Assembly (NCBI GenBank): GCA_963573385.1
Contig: CAUYLG010075781.1
Span: 1 to 64,000 of the forward strand
DNA length: 64,000 nucleotides
Reading direction: 5' to 3'
Source of the DNA: Cacajao melanocephalus
Lineage: Eukaryota; Chordata; Mammalia; Primates; Pitheciidae
The notes under the pieces were generated by a model that was not told the DNA's origin, did not search any database, and saw nothing but the letters and a program-made list of their open reading frames with translations. The translations under genes were made by a program, and so were the position numbers. Shown one piece after another: positions 1-11,920 of this stretch. How positions within the stretch are numbered: position 1 is the first letter of the stretch; the number at the start of each line of letters is the position of its first letter.

Positions 1-662
1 AAACTAAAAATAGAACTACCATTTGATCCAGTAATCCCACTACTGGGGTATTTATCCAAAGGAAAGAAAATCAGTACGTTTAAGAGATTTCTGCAATTCC
101 ACACTTATTGCAGCATTATTCACAAAAGTCAAGATATGGAATCAACTCAAGTCCATCCGTGGATGAATATATAAGGAAAATGTAGTATATGTACACAATG
201 GATACTATTCAGCTTAAAAAAGAACAAAATCCCATCATTTAAAGCAACATTTATGAGCCTGGAACACATTATAGTAAGTGAAATAAGCCAGGCACAGAAT
301 GGCAGTAAAAGCTAAAAACTGTTGATCTGCTGGAAGCATATAGTGGAGCAATGGTCACTAAAGGCTGAAAGAGCAGAGGATGGAGGAGGACAGAGACAGG
401 TGTGTTAGTGGATATAAAATTATAGTCATGTCGCAGGAATAAGCTGTAGTGTTCTACAGCACTATAGAGTGACTAAACTTAATGATTTTTACATTTTTAA
501 ACGGCTAGGGAGACGATTTTCAATGTTTCCAACACAAGGAAATGATAAAATATGAGGTGACGAAATTGCTGATTACTCCAATTTGGTCATTACACATTGT
601 ACGCATGTATTGAAATATGACATTTACCATATACAATTATTATGTGTTAATTTAAAAAATCA
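1..662 (+). mobile_element. L1 3' end (old primate/mammalian L1), cut by window start
   Basis: The first 200 bases match the end of L1 ORF2 (the 'ccagtaatcccactactggg' stretch, then 'gtccatccgtggatgaat'). They are followed by an L1 3' UTR ending with the typical 'cattgtacgcatgtattgaaatatgac' type tail near 600-660. All frames are broken, so it encodes nothing. The 5' part lies outside the window. The type of 3' UTR suggests an L1MA/L1PB-age copy; the subfamily is inferred. Confidence 0.8.
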
Positions 663-817
663 AAGAAATGAAAAATATTTCTTCATAGCTAACCCCTGCT
701 CCCTCTGTAGAAATTTAAAAACAAAACAAACCTCTGGGGTGAGAGACTTCTGTTCTTTATACTGAGTTTATCTTCTCAGATGCCAATGGGACTGCTGGAG
801 AGCAAACGAAAGTTTAA
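663..817. other. No recognised feature
   Basis: Short AT-rich spacer between an L1 tail and a hairpin. A 60-codon open frame crosses 583-765 but starts inside the L1 3' UTR and looks like nothing known. Confidence 0.5.
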
Positions 818-894
818 ACTTAGTTGGAAAAGAGGTTTTTCTAAAAAAAAAAAAAAAAAAAAGAGGAAGAGTAACACCTCTTTTCCAACTAAGT
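818..894. repeat. Perfect 19-bp inverted repeat around a poly-A loop
   Basis: Arms 818-836 and 876-894 are exact reverse complements (left arm acttagttggaaaagaggt). The 39-nt loop holds a run of about 20 A. A transcript of either strand could fold into a hairpin. It abuts a second imperfect palindrome at 893-976, so the two may be one disrupted element. Confidence 0.85.
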
Positions 895-976
895 GCACAA
901 TTTTTAAATAATATCTTCAAATAAATACATAATTATTTATATACATAATTATTTAAAGATATTAAAAACTGTGCAC
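893..976. repeat. Imperfect 84-bp palindrome bounded by GTGCAC
   Basis: Both ends read gtgcac. The left arm 893-924 and the reverse complement of 949-976 align with two mismatches and one 4-nt indel. The AT-rich centre has a direct repeat of atacataattattta. The layout resembles a small hairpin DNA transposon (MITE-like), but no family was recognised and no target-site duplication is evident. Confidence 0.6.
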
Positions 977-1148
977 CCTTTAGTTTTGAGTCAAACCTGT
1001 TTTTCCTCTCCATTTGTAGTTTTGGAGAGGACTAAAAACATGTGCAATCATAAACTGCAGCTCATTTTGGAGGACACTGTTAGTATCAAAAGGACTGACA
1101 AGCTCAACCTGGACAAGAATAATGTGGGTTTGTTATTGTGGCTGCTGT

Positions 1149-1434
1149 TGTTTTTTGAGAAAGAGTCTCGCTCTGTTGCTCAGGCTGGAGTGCATGGGTG
1201 CAACCTCCACTCACTGCAATTTCTACCTCCTGGGTTCAAGGGATTCTCATGGCTCAACCTCCTGAGTAGCTGGGATTACAAGCACCTGCCACCATGTGCA
1301 GATAATTTTTGTACTTTTAGTAGTTTTTGTCATGTAGTCCAGGCTGGTCTTAAACTCTTAACCTCAAGTGATTCATCCTCCGACTTGGCCTCCCAAAGTG
1401 CTGGGATTACAGGCATGACCCACCACACCTGACC
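1149..1434 (-). mobile_element. Alu (old, J-like), reverse orientation
   Basis: Reading the minus strand gives a complete Alu dimer: reverse complements of the right-arm landmarks 'gagtctcgctctgttg' near 1165 and the left-arm 'cctcccaaagtgctggga' near 1390. The many substitutions suggest an AluJ. A loose flanking repeat (atgtgggttt near 1122, atgtggggtt near 1436) may be the target-site duplication with a decayed A tail between. The 153-codon plus-strand frame over this region is an Alu artefact. Confidence 0.92.
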
Positions 1435-1697
1435 TGATGTGGGGTTTTTCATACTCATTATTCTAAACTTTGAAAAATAAACTGGTAGTGGAAAACTGTG
1501 CTTCAGCATTTCCACAGGGCAGTTGAGGAAGAGCAATAAAGGTTCAAGAGAAACAATCTATGTGGCAGAGAACTACAGGGGAATTTAGGTTTCCATTGTA
1601 AAGTTTCATTTTATTACACAAACACTTTTATACATAGTCTATATATTTTGAATGCTTTCAGAAAACTGATGAAGAATATAGGCTCAAAAGAATTAAA

Positions 1698-2640
1698 TCT
1701 ACCCATCTGACAAAGGTCTAATATCCAGAATCTACAAAGAACACTAACAAATTTACAAGAAAAAAACAACCCCATCAAAAATTGGGCAAAGGATATGAAC
1801 AGACACTTTTCAAAAGAAGCTATTTGTGCCGCCAACAATCATATGAAAAAATGCTCATCATCACCGGTCATTAGAGAAATGCAAATCAAAGCCACGTTGA
1901 GATACCATTCACACCAGTTAGAATGGCCATCATTTAAAAATCTGGAGACAACAGATGCTGGAGAGGATGTGGAGAAATAGCAACACTTTTACACTGTTAG
2001 TGGGAGTGTAAATTAGTTCAACCATTGTGGAAGACAGTGTGGCGATTCCTCAAGGATCTAGAAATAGAAATTCCATTTGTCCCAGCAATCCCATTACTGG
2101 GTATATACCCAAAGAATTATAAATCATTCTACTATAAAGACACATGCACACATATGTTGATTGTGGCACTGTTTACAATAGCAAAGACCTGGAACCAACC
2201 CAAATGCCCATCGATGATAGACTGGATAAAGAAAATGTGTCACATATACACCATGGAATACTATGCGGCCATAAAAAAGATGAGTTCATGTCCTTTGCAG
2301 GGACACAGATGAAGCTGGAAACAATCATTCTGAGCACACTGACACAGGAACAGAAAACCAAAGGCCTCGTGTTCTCATTCATAAGTGGTCGTTTATCCAT
2401 GAGAACACATGGACACAAAGAGGGGAACAGCACACACCAGGGCCTGTTGGGGGTGAAAGAATGAGGGGAGGGGTAGCAGGGGGTGAGCACACTGGGGAGG
2501 GATAACATTAGTAGACATACCTAATGTAGGTGACGGGGGAATGGATGCAGCAAACCACCATGGCATGTGTATACCTATGTAACAATCCTGCACGATCTGC
2601 ACATGTACCCCAGAACTTAAAGTACAATAAAAAAATAAAG
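1698..2640 (+). mobile_element. L1 (L1PA-like), 5'-truncated, with ORF2 C-terminus and 3' UTR
   Basis: Begins abruptly inside ORF2 at the 'catctgacaaaggtctaat' segment and runs to the end of ORF2 (stop near 2312), then the 3' UTR with 'gaacttaaagtacaataaa' and an A-rich tail near 2617-2652. The last about 95 ORF2 codons (2025-2312) are still open and include the WNQPKCPSMIDW and MEYYAAIKK motifs of the ORF2 C-terminus; upstream frames are broken. Among the better conserved L1s here. No clear target-site duplication was found. Confidence 0.92.
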
Positions 2641-2655
2641 ATTTTTTAAAAAGAT

Positions 2656-3554
2656 TTCTTTTCTCTCAAGTCCAAATTCACTCCTGAAGAAGATGGCTAT
2701 TTGAATCTTTACCCATTCTAAGAATATAAAACACTCAGGCTTGACTGAGTTCTGATACCTGAGTGAAGGAGATAGGCTTTTGCTAGTTGTGATCTAAGTA
2801 AGTATTTGATATAAAGAAACAAGAAATAGACAACATCTGAAACCTCTCTAAGGGTTTCATAATCCTATTTTCAAATGGCTTCATTAGAATTATTTGCATA
2901 GTCTGAAAGACTATCATTTGTTTATTACCATGAAAGTCATTACCAGAAAAGGGACCACTTATAAAAACATGTTGGGTGAAGGATCTAGGAGGGCCTGTGC
3001 TCCAGGCTCTGGGGACAGAAGTTAGGCCTTGAACTAGTACATACAGGGAATTCTCAGCATCTCTGGATATCATTGCAATATTTACTGACATATGTATCTA
3101 TGTTCTATTCACTTCCTGTGGTGAAAAAGTTCAGGCTTTTTATATTGGGGCAAGTCAGAAACAACAATGGAATGTATTCTTAGAACTCAAAAGTATAAAC
3201 TTCTGAACTAGAAAGACGTGAAATACCTTCATCTAGTATCACGTTTTTAAGTTACTCTCTGTGCTTCTAATTATTGCCAATCTCTTCTTCCTAAAGGTTA
3301 CATTAAATACCATAAATGTTTACAGATTGATCTCAGGAGTTTTCTGTGTATTTAAGAGTCTGCTACATGCTTTAGAAAGCAAGAAAGCATAAGTGGGAAA
3401 GGATCCTTCCCCACCAGTGGCAAAGGCAAACAAAAGCTGTGATTAGTGCCCAGAGCCCACCAATATTTAGAAGCACTGGTTGCAGAGACAATGGCAGAGA
3501 AGTCTGACAGACTTTCCCCAGGACAAATTATGGGTGACTATTAGAGCAATATGG
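2656..3554. other. No recognised feature
   Basis: Non-repetitive-looking sequence of ordinary composition. A 102-codon minus-strand open frame at 2783-3091 has no recognisable domain and no signs of coding constraint that can be judged by eye. Confidence 0.45.
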
Positions 3555-3885
<331 letters not shown>

Positions 3886-4144
3886 AGTTTCTGCAGAACA
3901 AAATTTTCTGTTCACAGGCATATGAAACCTAAGAATATTAATCTGATACTAAGGAGAAAACTAAAGGATCTTTGTAAAAATAAATAATCGGCCAAGAATT
4001 ACTACATTTTATAAAGAGAAGAACATTTCAGAGGCAAAGTTGCTTTGTGAAAACGTCAATTTTGCTATAGGTAAAAGATAAAAGAAATAAGAAGGCCAAG
4101 TGTAAAATCCTATTGAAAATATTAACTAAAATCTTTCTTTTTTT

Positions 4145-4262
4145 CAAACCATATCACTTTATAATTCCATTTATATGAAATTCTTGCAAAAACAAAACTT
4201 TAGGAACAGACAACAAATCAGCAGTTTCCAGAATCTGGGGTTTGAGGGTGGTTGAATACAGA
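4145..4262 (+). mobile_element. L1M 3' UTR fragment
   Basis: Resembles the older L1 3' UTR segment 'ttatatgaaattcttgcaaa...ggaacagacaacaaatcagcagt'. Diverged and short. It runs straight into an L1PA-type tail at about 4270. Confidence 0.55.
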
Positions 4263-4269
4263 GGGCCAC

Positions 4270-4362
4270 AGGGGGATTTGAGAGTATACCTATGTAACAA
4301 ACCTGCATGTTCTGCACATGTACCACAGAACTTAAAGTACAATTTAAAAAGTAAAGAAAAAA
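4270..4362 (+). mobile_element. L1 extreme 3' end only (under 100 bp)
   Basis: Carries only the last part of a primate L1 3' UTR: 'cctatgtaacaaacctgcat', 'ttctgcacatgtacc', 'cagaacttaaagtacaat', then an A-rich tail. It is a severely 5'-truncated insertion or a recombination remnant next to older L1M sequence. Confidence 0.8.
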
Positions 4363-4367
4363 AAAAG

Positions 4368-4512
4368 ATATAATTTACATATAGTAAAATTCACTCCTTT
4401 TCAGTATACTGTGAAATTCATGAATATGAGTTTCATGAATGTATATAGTCAAGTAACCACTGCCACAGTCAAGATACAGAACAATTTTGTTATCCTCTCA
4501 AAATACCAAAAT
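4368..4512 (-). mobile_element. L1M 3' UTR fragment, reverse
   Basis: Resembles the reverse complement of the L1M 3' end ('ataatttacatatagtaaaattcact' and 'ccactgccacagtcaagata'). Diverged. Confidence 0.55.
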
Positions 4513-5349
4513 CTTTTTAAAAGACTGTGAAATGCCCATATTACTTGCATCATTATAGTTAAGAATATAAGGTAATATCTGAAGAAGGTAAAAATAAATA
4601 ATATTTTATTACATTGTTTTTAAATTTTATTATAGAAATTTTCAGAAATTTTATTACATTTTGAGAACTTATTTTGTTCAATGGTGAGAAAAAAAGAAGC
4701 ATCAGTAAAATCTCCTTTGGAATTTGCTCTTACACATCTGTATGAATAAAATTTCCTACTGACAATGGAACATCAAGAATTTTAGAGAGCACTATTTAAT
4801 ATTTTCTTAGGTGGCCATATTAACTATAAAAGTCTATATAAACTATTGTTAAGTATCTTATTACAATTTTGTATAAACTATTTTCAATACATTTAACATT
4901 TAATACATTGTCATTAGCTTTATTTTATGAATTACCTTATATAAGATGAATGCATCTTTAAAAAATAAGCCTATGAATACACTTCAAAACTCACTTCAAT
5001 TTACCCAAATATGTTATACAAGTATTAGTTTGTTGTACATTATAGCATGGAAAAGTTAGGAAGCCCAGATCAAACTGATCAGGTATTAGCAAGGTATTTT
5101 GGTATTGTGGATTTTTAAAACTAAGTGACAAATATACTCTGGCACATAAAATTAGTAGAGCTCTATGCAGCTGAAAGCGAAATAAGATTTCTATATTTCT
5201 ATATACTGAGAGTCAGCGGTTTCCCAGATATATTTTAAGTATAAAAATATAGAAAATATATGTGTCTGAGGCAAAGCAGTGCAGAAGGAATTTACACACA
5301 CAGATTATATACATCTACATAATACATATATATAATTAATGTATTTATG
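4513..5349. other. No recognised feature
   Basis: AT-rich, no long open frame, no repeat family recognised. Contains short TA and CA runs near 5295-5335. Confidence 0.45.
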
Positions 5350-5845
5350 TGTTAAATTGACAAACATCGCATACATTTACCAAGCAAATCATGTTATTTT
5401 GAAATATGTACACATTGCAGAATGGCTAAATCAAGCTAATTAAACATGCACTGCCTCACACTTTTTTGTGGTTAGAACATGTAAAATCTTCTCTCTTAGC
5501 AATTTTTAAGAATACATTGTTATTGACTGTAGTCGTCATGTTGAACAATAGCCCTCGTGAATTTACTCCTCCTGTCTAATGGAAATTTTGTGTCCTTAGA
5601 TGAACACCTTTCTCACACCCTGTCCCCACCTCCAAACAGCTTCTGGCAACCACCATTCTACTCTCTCATTCTATGAGTTCAACTTTCTTAGATTCCACAT
5701 ATAAGTGAGATCATGCAATGTTTGTCTTTCTGTGCCTGGCTTATTTCACTTAACATAATATCCTCCAATTGTATCCGTTATTGTTGCAAATGAAAGGATT
5801 TCGTTTTTTTTAAAATCCTGAATAGGATTTCATTGTGTATATAAA
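5350..5845 (-). mobile_element. L1 3' UTR to ORF2 end, reverse (older primate L1)
   Basis: Reverse-strand L1 3' region: 'gaatggctaaatcaagctaatt', 'tattgactgtagtcgtcatg', 'ccaccattctactctct', then 'ttcaactttcttagattccacatataagtgagatcatgcaatg' and 'cctggcttatttcacttaac'. It ends near 'ggatttcattgtgtatataaacc'. Non-coding, consistent with L1MA/L1PB age. Confidence 0.8.
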
Positions 5846-6090
5846 CCAAGAGATTCTTACTTAATCTTATATTTCAGTTTTTTATGTTTGATTATTTATC
5901 ACTCAAGATAATTTAAGAATCATTTTCTTCTTTTATGTATTTATTATTTCTTTGAGAATACACAGTTCATGTACAAATACAAAATTTTAAGTGTTATGCA
6001 GAAGGCTTCCTTTCACTATTTGCTGTGGCTGCTCTGGAATGCTCTGCAATCCAAAAGCCACCACAAGTTTGTTTTACATTCAAAGGAAAA

Positions 6091-6251
6091 CTTTTTTTAA
6101 AATTATTATAATACTTTAAGTTCTGGGATACGTGTGCAGAACATGCAGGTTTGTTACATAGCTATACACGTGCCATGGTTGTTTGTTGGAACCAACTTAA
6201 ATGCCCATCAATGATAGACTGGATAAAGAAAATGTGGCACATATATACCAA
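6091..6251 (-). mobile_element. Short L1 insertion with inverted 5' part (twin-priming structure)
   Basis: From 6091 a T run leads into the reverse complement of the L1 3' end ('atactttaagttctgggata', 'gcaggtttgttacatagctat'). At about 6185 the strand switches: 6186-6251 is forward ORF2 sequence ('ccaacttaaatgcccatcaa', 'tgatagactggataaagaaaatgtggcac'). This 3'-end-reverse then 5'-part-forward order is what 5' inversion gives. Possible worn target-site duplication: caaagga (6081) versus caaagaa (6249). Confidence 0.8.
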
Positions 6252-7905
6252 AGAATCAATTTTTTCAGTTCCACAAGAAATTCTGTTAGGAAAACATTTT
6301 ATCTCTACATTGAATTTACAATGTTCTTTTGTCCTCACCATTAACATAACATTCTTTTTAATTTGTGCAAATCTGAGTAAATGTTATGGTAATATTCATG
6401 TAAGCATTGCATAATTATCATTATATTTTTTTCAACGCGTTTTAAGAATTATATTACTTTTCTGAATGGGCCATTTTTTCATTACCTATTATAACTGGAA
6501 TTGCTGATACAAAAAAATCTACTAAACTTTATGTGTTGTTATCTAGCTATTTCACTATTTTTAAAATATACTGTATTCTTTAGGAATAATAATCTGCTAT
6601 TAAGAGGGCTGAGAAACAAAGGTGAATTAAAGAAGATAAAAGTTGCTTTTTTTTCATGCCAACAAGTCTTTACCTTGGAATTCAAGAATTAAGCTTCTAT
6701 TTTTTCCCTCCACAATACTTATCATGTGGCTTCCCTACTCATGTCTCTGTCTGCATGGCCTAAAGTCAGTTGCTGAATATCCACTTATCATATCTTTATT
6801 CCAGGAATTCGGTATGACAGTAAATGTGATCATCTCAGCTATCTAGAACACTCCTCCCTTCCCTTTTAAGGAGTGATCCACACAGTATTCAGAGGTTCAA
6901 CTTACACCTATGTGTCAGATCACAGTCACATAACCAAACTTATCTGCAGTGATTACCGGGAAATGACCTCCAAAGGGGATAACATGAGTGAGAAAAAATA
7001 AATTGCAGTAGGACACAAAACCAACCGTCTCTTCCACAAAGTCAGACACTCAGATATTTTGTGATATTATTACTTAATGTTAATACATTGACTTTTTTGC
7101 TATTTTTAATGTTAACTGATATTTTTAATACTAAAAGATTGTAAAATGGTAATAATACCAATGATAAAAGTAATGACAATAATTCAGTGTTTTTTAGTAT
7201 GTATATTTTTCCAGGCCAATGTTAAGCAACATTAAAATGTTTTAAACTGAAAGAGAGTTCTAAGGAGCCAACTAGAGAGCATAACAGCTTTCCCTTTATA
7301 TTCAATGTCATATAATTTCAAACCTAAATAATTCCACCTTTATATATTTTTTAATTTTAATGTTCATTTTACAATTTTTAAAAGTTCCAATTTTACCCTG
7401 CTTTCTAGTTTGTCTGAAATTAATATTGTTATGCCAGTTTTCATTGTTAATTTCTGTCATTATTTTAACTTTTCTAATCAGTATTATATCACCTTTTTAT
7501 TTGGGCCTTACTGTCTCCTGTTACCTAAATATCAAGTGGAAACACAGTCTGTCTGTTCAGCAAATATTTACTGAAGGCTACTATATTACCCCAGGTACTA
7601 TTCTTAATATTTCCCATTAAAAATAACTTTTTATTCAATCTAACATTACTTTTCCTAGATGTGATGAGTTAAAAATATGTATATTTATATATATAAAATT
7701 TTTGTTTTTATTATTTTATGAGTTTAATGCCAATTCTTCATCTTATGGAAGTGCATTTTCTTTTACTTATTTAAAAGTAAGTTTTCCTATTTGTATTGTA
7801 TTAGCAAGTATTATTACATACATAAAAATGTTAAAACTGCATTTCCTAACTAAGTCAAGAATGAAATAATATGATGATTTTTCTCTCTAGTAACATCATT
7901 CCTTC
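6252..7905. other. No recognised feature
   Basis: About 1.65 kb of AT-rich sequence. Open frames here (up to 87 codons at 6151-6414 and 86 at 7360-7620) are hydrophobic or start inside L1 and have no recognisable domain. Confidence 0.45.
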
Positions 7906-8194
7906 TTTTTTTTTTTTTTTCTTGAGATGGAGTTTCACTCTTGTTGCCCAGGCTGCAGTGCAATGACGCAATCTGGCTCACTGCAACCTCCACCTCCAGG
8001 GTTCAAGCAATTCTCCTCCCTCAGCCTCCCAAGTAGCTGGGATTACAGGTATGCACCACCACTCCCGGCTAATTTTGTATCTTTAGTAGAAACGGGGTTT
8101 CTCCATGTTGGTCAGGCTGGTCATCTCTCAGGTGATCCTCCTGCCTCGGCCTCCCAAAGTGCTGGGATAACAGGCATGAGCCACCCCACCCGGC
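7906..8194 (-). mobile_element. Alu (S-like), reverse orientation
   Basis: Opens with a T run (the reverse A tail) then 'gagatggagtttcactcttg' and ends with the reverse of the Alu start 'gccaccccacccggct'. Flanks share roughly 'tcattctttt' (7896-7905 region, 8199-8210), a plausible but imperfect target-site duplication. Confidence 0.95.
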
Positions 8195-8654
8195 TCAGTC
8201 ATTCTTTTTTTTTAATGTGAAAACCAAGGGACCAGGTAATAATAAAAGAGGTTATAATGCTATTTAAGTTGTGGGCACAACCATTACATATAAAGAGAGC
8301 TTCTCTCATCTAGAGAACAGTCTTCCCAAAGAGTGTAAAATATGACGCACACAGGAGAACTGAATAAACACTAAATAAAGAAAGGGGGTGTCTATAGAGG
8401 CAGAAGACACATATTTTACTAACTACTGAGAGACACAGGGACTCCTCCAGATGCCATCTCCCACTATCTCAAACTGGGTAATGAATATTTTTCATTTAGC
8501 TGACCATTATTCAAATTCCCAACTTGAGAGACTCCAAAGATACATGGGAAACAGGATGCCATCTCTCAATTAAAAAAAAAAGTAAAGTCGCCAAAAATTC
8601 CCTCTTCTTGAACTTGTCCACTAGAACGACAAATGTCAGTCTAGTAGGGTAGCA
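8195..8654. other. No recognised feature
   Basis: Ordinary unique-looking sequence with an A run at 8571-8581. No coding signal seen. Confidence 0.4.
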
Positions 8655-8862
8655 GCATACTGAGAGGCTTTGCCACTTTCTGGCTGTGTGATCTTGGCAA
8701 AGTTATTTATATCTTCTGCCTCATCTTCCTCAAATATAAAGTGAGAATAAAATGGACATAATAACACTCTCCAGCTTCTTGGGTTATTATGAGGTTTAAT
8801 TAAAAGATGCAAAAAACTTAGAACAGCCAGTTGCATATGGTGAGGAGCATATTTGGTAAATA
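8655..8862 (+). mobile_element. MIR SINE
   Basis: Contains the MIR core in order: 'ctggctgtgtgatcttggca' near 8681, 'ctgcctcatcttcctcaaat' near 8716, 'gggttattatgaggtttaat' near 8780 and 'cttagaacagccagttgcat' near 8818. Ancient, heavily substituted. Confidence 0.85.
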
Positions 8863-9104
8863 GATAAAAATATACCTGCTACAGGACTTTGAATTTTAAT
8901 GAACGATTCGATGTTACAAAATCCTTTAGATAACTTTAAATGACACCTTCAGAGTCAAGACAATGTAAGCATCCTAAGACACCAGTCCTAGTGGCTGAAT
9001 GTTGGCTATGCCTTTCCTCCTTGGTTCCTATGAGCCTGGTTCTCCAGCTTTCCCTTAGATTCTCGGAGCTACTAAATACCTTTCAAAAGAAATTTCCTCA
9101 GACT

Positions 9105-9797
9105 ACAGCACGCTTAAAATGGAATCCAAGACTAAGAAAGTAGCTCAAAACCATACAACTCAATGCAAATTGAACAACTGAATGACTTTTATGTAAATAA
9201 TGAAATTAAGGCAGAAATCAAGTTCTTGGAAACCAATAAGAGCAAAGATACAACATCCCAGAATCTTTGGGACATAGCTAAGGCACTGTTAAGAAGGAAA
9301 TGTATGGCAGTCAACACCCACATAGAAAAGTTTTAGGAAGCTCAGTTTAACAACCTAACATCACAACTAAAAGAACCGGAGAACCAAGAGCTAACCAACG
9401 CCAAAGCTAGCAGAAGGCAAGAAATAACCCAAATCAAAGTTCAATGAAAAGGAGATTAAGACACGAGAAAATATCATCTTCTCAGTGACGAATTAAACTA
9501 ATTTATTTATAACTGATAAAATTTTATATCAAAGAGCTATTTTGATCTTATTTGATGAAAAGATCAAAGAACACAGGAGTTTGTTTTTTTAAAATATTAG
9601 TGAAATAGACTGCTCGCTAGACAAAGAAGAAAAGAGAGACGGTCCCAATAAACACAATTAGAAACAACAAAGGAGACGTTACCCGTCAGAGAATATTATG
9701 AACACCTATGTTCACACAAACCGGAAAATCTAGAGGAAATGGAAAAATGCCTGGACAAATACACCATCCCAAGATGGAACAAAAAAACAATTTGACC
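9105..9797 (+). mobile_element. L1 ORF2 segment, part 1 (before Alu insertion)
   Basis: Forward L1 ORF2 sequence between the endonuclease and reverse transcriptase regions ('ctcaaaaccatacaactcaa', 'gggacatagctaaggcactg', 'caccatcccaagatggaac'). It has many frameshifts. It continues after the Alu at 10081. The endonuclease half is missing, so this is a 5'-truncated copy. Confidence 0.88.
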
Positions 9798-10080
9798 AGC
9801 CAGGTGCTGTGGCTCATCAGCACTTTGGGAGGCAGAGGTGGGTGGATCACGTGAGGTCAGGAGTTCAAAAACAGCTTGGCCAACGTGGCGAAAGCCCATT
9901 TCTACTAAAAATACAAAAATTAGCTAGATGTGGTGGCACACACTTGTAATCCCAGCTACTCGGGAGCCTGAGACAAGAGGATTGCTTGAACCCAGGAGGC
10001 AGAGGTTGCAGTGAGCCCGAGATCATGCCACTGCACTCCAGCCTGGACAACAGAGCAAGATTCCATCTCAAAAAATTAAA
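9798..10080 (+). mobile_element. Alu inserted into L1 ORF2
   Basis: Starts gccaggtgctgtggctcat and ends with 'gactccatctc'-like sequence and an A-rich tail (to about 10085). The left arm has lost the usual 'cctgtaatccc' segment. It interrupts an L1 whose two halves read continuously, so it is younger than that L1. Confidence 0.94.
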
Positions 10081-11920
10081 AAAGAAGAAAAGTAAAAGAA
10101 AAAATTGAATCCCTGAACAAACCAATAACGAGCTCTGAAATTAGACCAGTAATAAATAGTCTACCAACCAAGAAAAGCCCAAGACCAGATGAAATCACAG
10201 AAAAACTACACCATATGTGCAAAGAAGAGTTGGTATCATTCATGCTGAAACTATTCCAAAACACTGAGGAAGAAAAACTCTTCCGTAACTCATTATATGA
10301 GGCCAGCATCATCCAGATACCAAAACCTGGCAGAGACACAACAAAAAAAGAAAACTTCGGGTCAATATCCTTGATAAACACAGATGCAAAAATCTTCAAC
10401 AAAATATTGGCAAACTGAATTCAGTAGCATATCAATAAGTTTACCCACCATGATGAAGTAGGCTTTATCCTTGTGATGCAAGGTTGGTTAAACACGCAAA
10501 GCAATTAATGTGCTTCATCACATCAACAGAACTACAGACAAAACCCATGTAATTATCTCAATAGATGCAGAAATGGCTTTTGATAAAATTCAACACCCTT
10601 TCATGTTAAAAACTCTCAATAAACTAGGTATTAAAGGAACACACCTCAGAATACTGAGAGCCATCTATGACAAACCCACAGCCAAAATTACAGTGAATAG
10701 GTAAAATCCTGAAAGATTCCCCTTGAAAACTGACCTGACACAAGACAAGAATGCCCTCTCTCAGCACTCCTATTCAACATGCGATTGGAAGTCCTGGCCA
10801 GAGCAATTAGGCAATAAAAATAAATAAATAAAACTTTCAAGGGGGAAGAAAGGAAGTCAAACTATCCCTGTTTGCAGACGACATGATTCTGTATCTAGAA
10901 AACCCCATAGTCTCTGCCCCAAATTTCCTTATCTGATAAACAACTTAAGTGAAGTCAGGACATAAAATCAACATACAAAAATCACTAGCATTCCTGTATA
11001 CTACAATCCGTCAAGCCAAGAGTCATGTCAGGAATGCAGTCCCATTCCCTATTGCCACAAAAAGAATAAAATACCTAGGAATACAGCTAATCAGGGAGGT
11101 GAGAGATCTCTACAAGAACTACAAAATACTGTCAAAGGAATCAGAGAACAAACAAATGGAAATAATATTGCATGCTCATGGATAGGTAAAATCTACATCA
11201 TTAAAGTGGCCATACTACCCAAAGCAATTTATAGATTCAGTGCTATCAAACTACCAATGTCACTCTGTGTTCACAGACTTAGAAAAAATATTTTTAAAAT
11301 TCACATGGAATCAAAAAAGAGACTGAATAGCCAAGGCAATCCTAAGCAAAACAAACAAAAACACAAAAACACATCAAAAAAACAAATCTGGAGGCATCAC
11401 ATAGCCCAACTTCAAACTATACTATATGGGTACTATAACCAAAACAGCATGGTACTGGTGTAAAAACTGACACATTGGCCAATAGAACAGAAAAGAGATT
11501 CCAGACATAAGGTTGCACACCTACAACCATCGGATCTTTGGCAAAGCTGACAAAAACAAGCAATGTGGAAAGAAGGAATGTGGTCATGTCTTTTGCAGGA
11601 ACATGGATGAAGCAGGAAGCCATTATCCTAAGAGAACTAATGTAGTAATAGAAAAACAAATATCATATATCCTCACTTATAAGTGGGAGCTAAATGATGA
11701 GAACACATAGCCACAAAGAAGGAAACAACAGACAGTGGTGCCTGCTATAGTGCAGAGACTGGGAGAAGGGAGAGGTTCCAGAAAAATAACTGACGGGCAC
11801 TAGGCTTAATACCTGGGTGACACAATAATCTGTACAACAAACCCGCATGAAACGAGTTTACCTAGATAACAAACCTATGTATGTACCTCTGAACTTAAAA
11901 GTTAAAAAAAAAAAAAGAAA
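10081..11920 (+). mobile_element. L1 ORF2 reverse transcriptase region to 3' end, part 2
   Basis: Contains ORF2 RT landmarks: [15 protein letters not shown] near 10372, the AFDKIQHPF block near 10573 and the catalytic FADD box at 10871-10882 (tttgcagacgac). There are many stops and frameshifts. At about 11555 it jumps from 'gacaaaaacaagcaatgtgg' to 'aatgtggtcatgtcttttgc', skipping roughly the last 600 bases of ORF2, then continues through the 3' UTR to an A tail at 11906-11918. L1PA/PB-like. Confidence 0.92.

Noticed and set aside
971..1432. A 153-codon open frame
   Set aside because: Its second half is translated reverse Alu sequence and the first half has no known domain. The same applies to Alu-derived frames at 7927-8220, 9865-10125 and 25190-25456.
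2025..2312. A 95-codon open frame with clear protein similarity
   Set aside because: It is the C-terminus of L1 ORF2 in a 5'-truncated copy, not a host gene.
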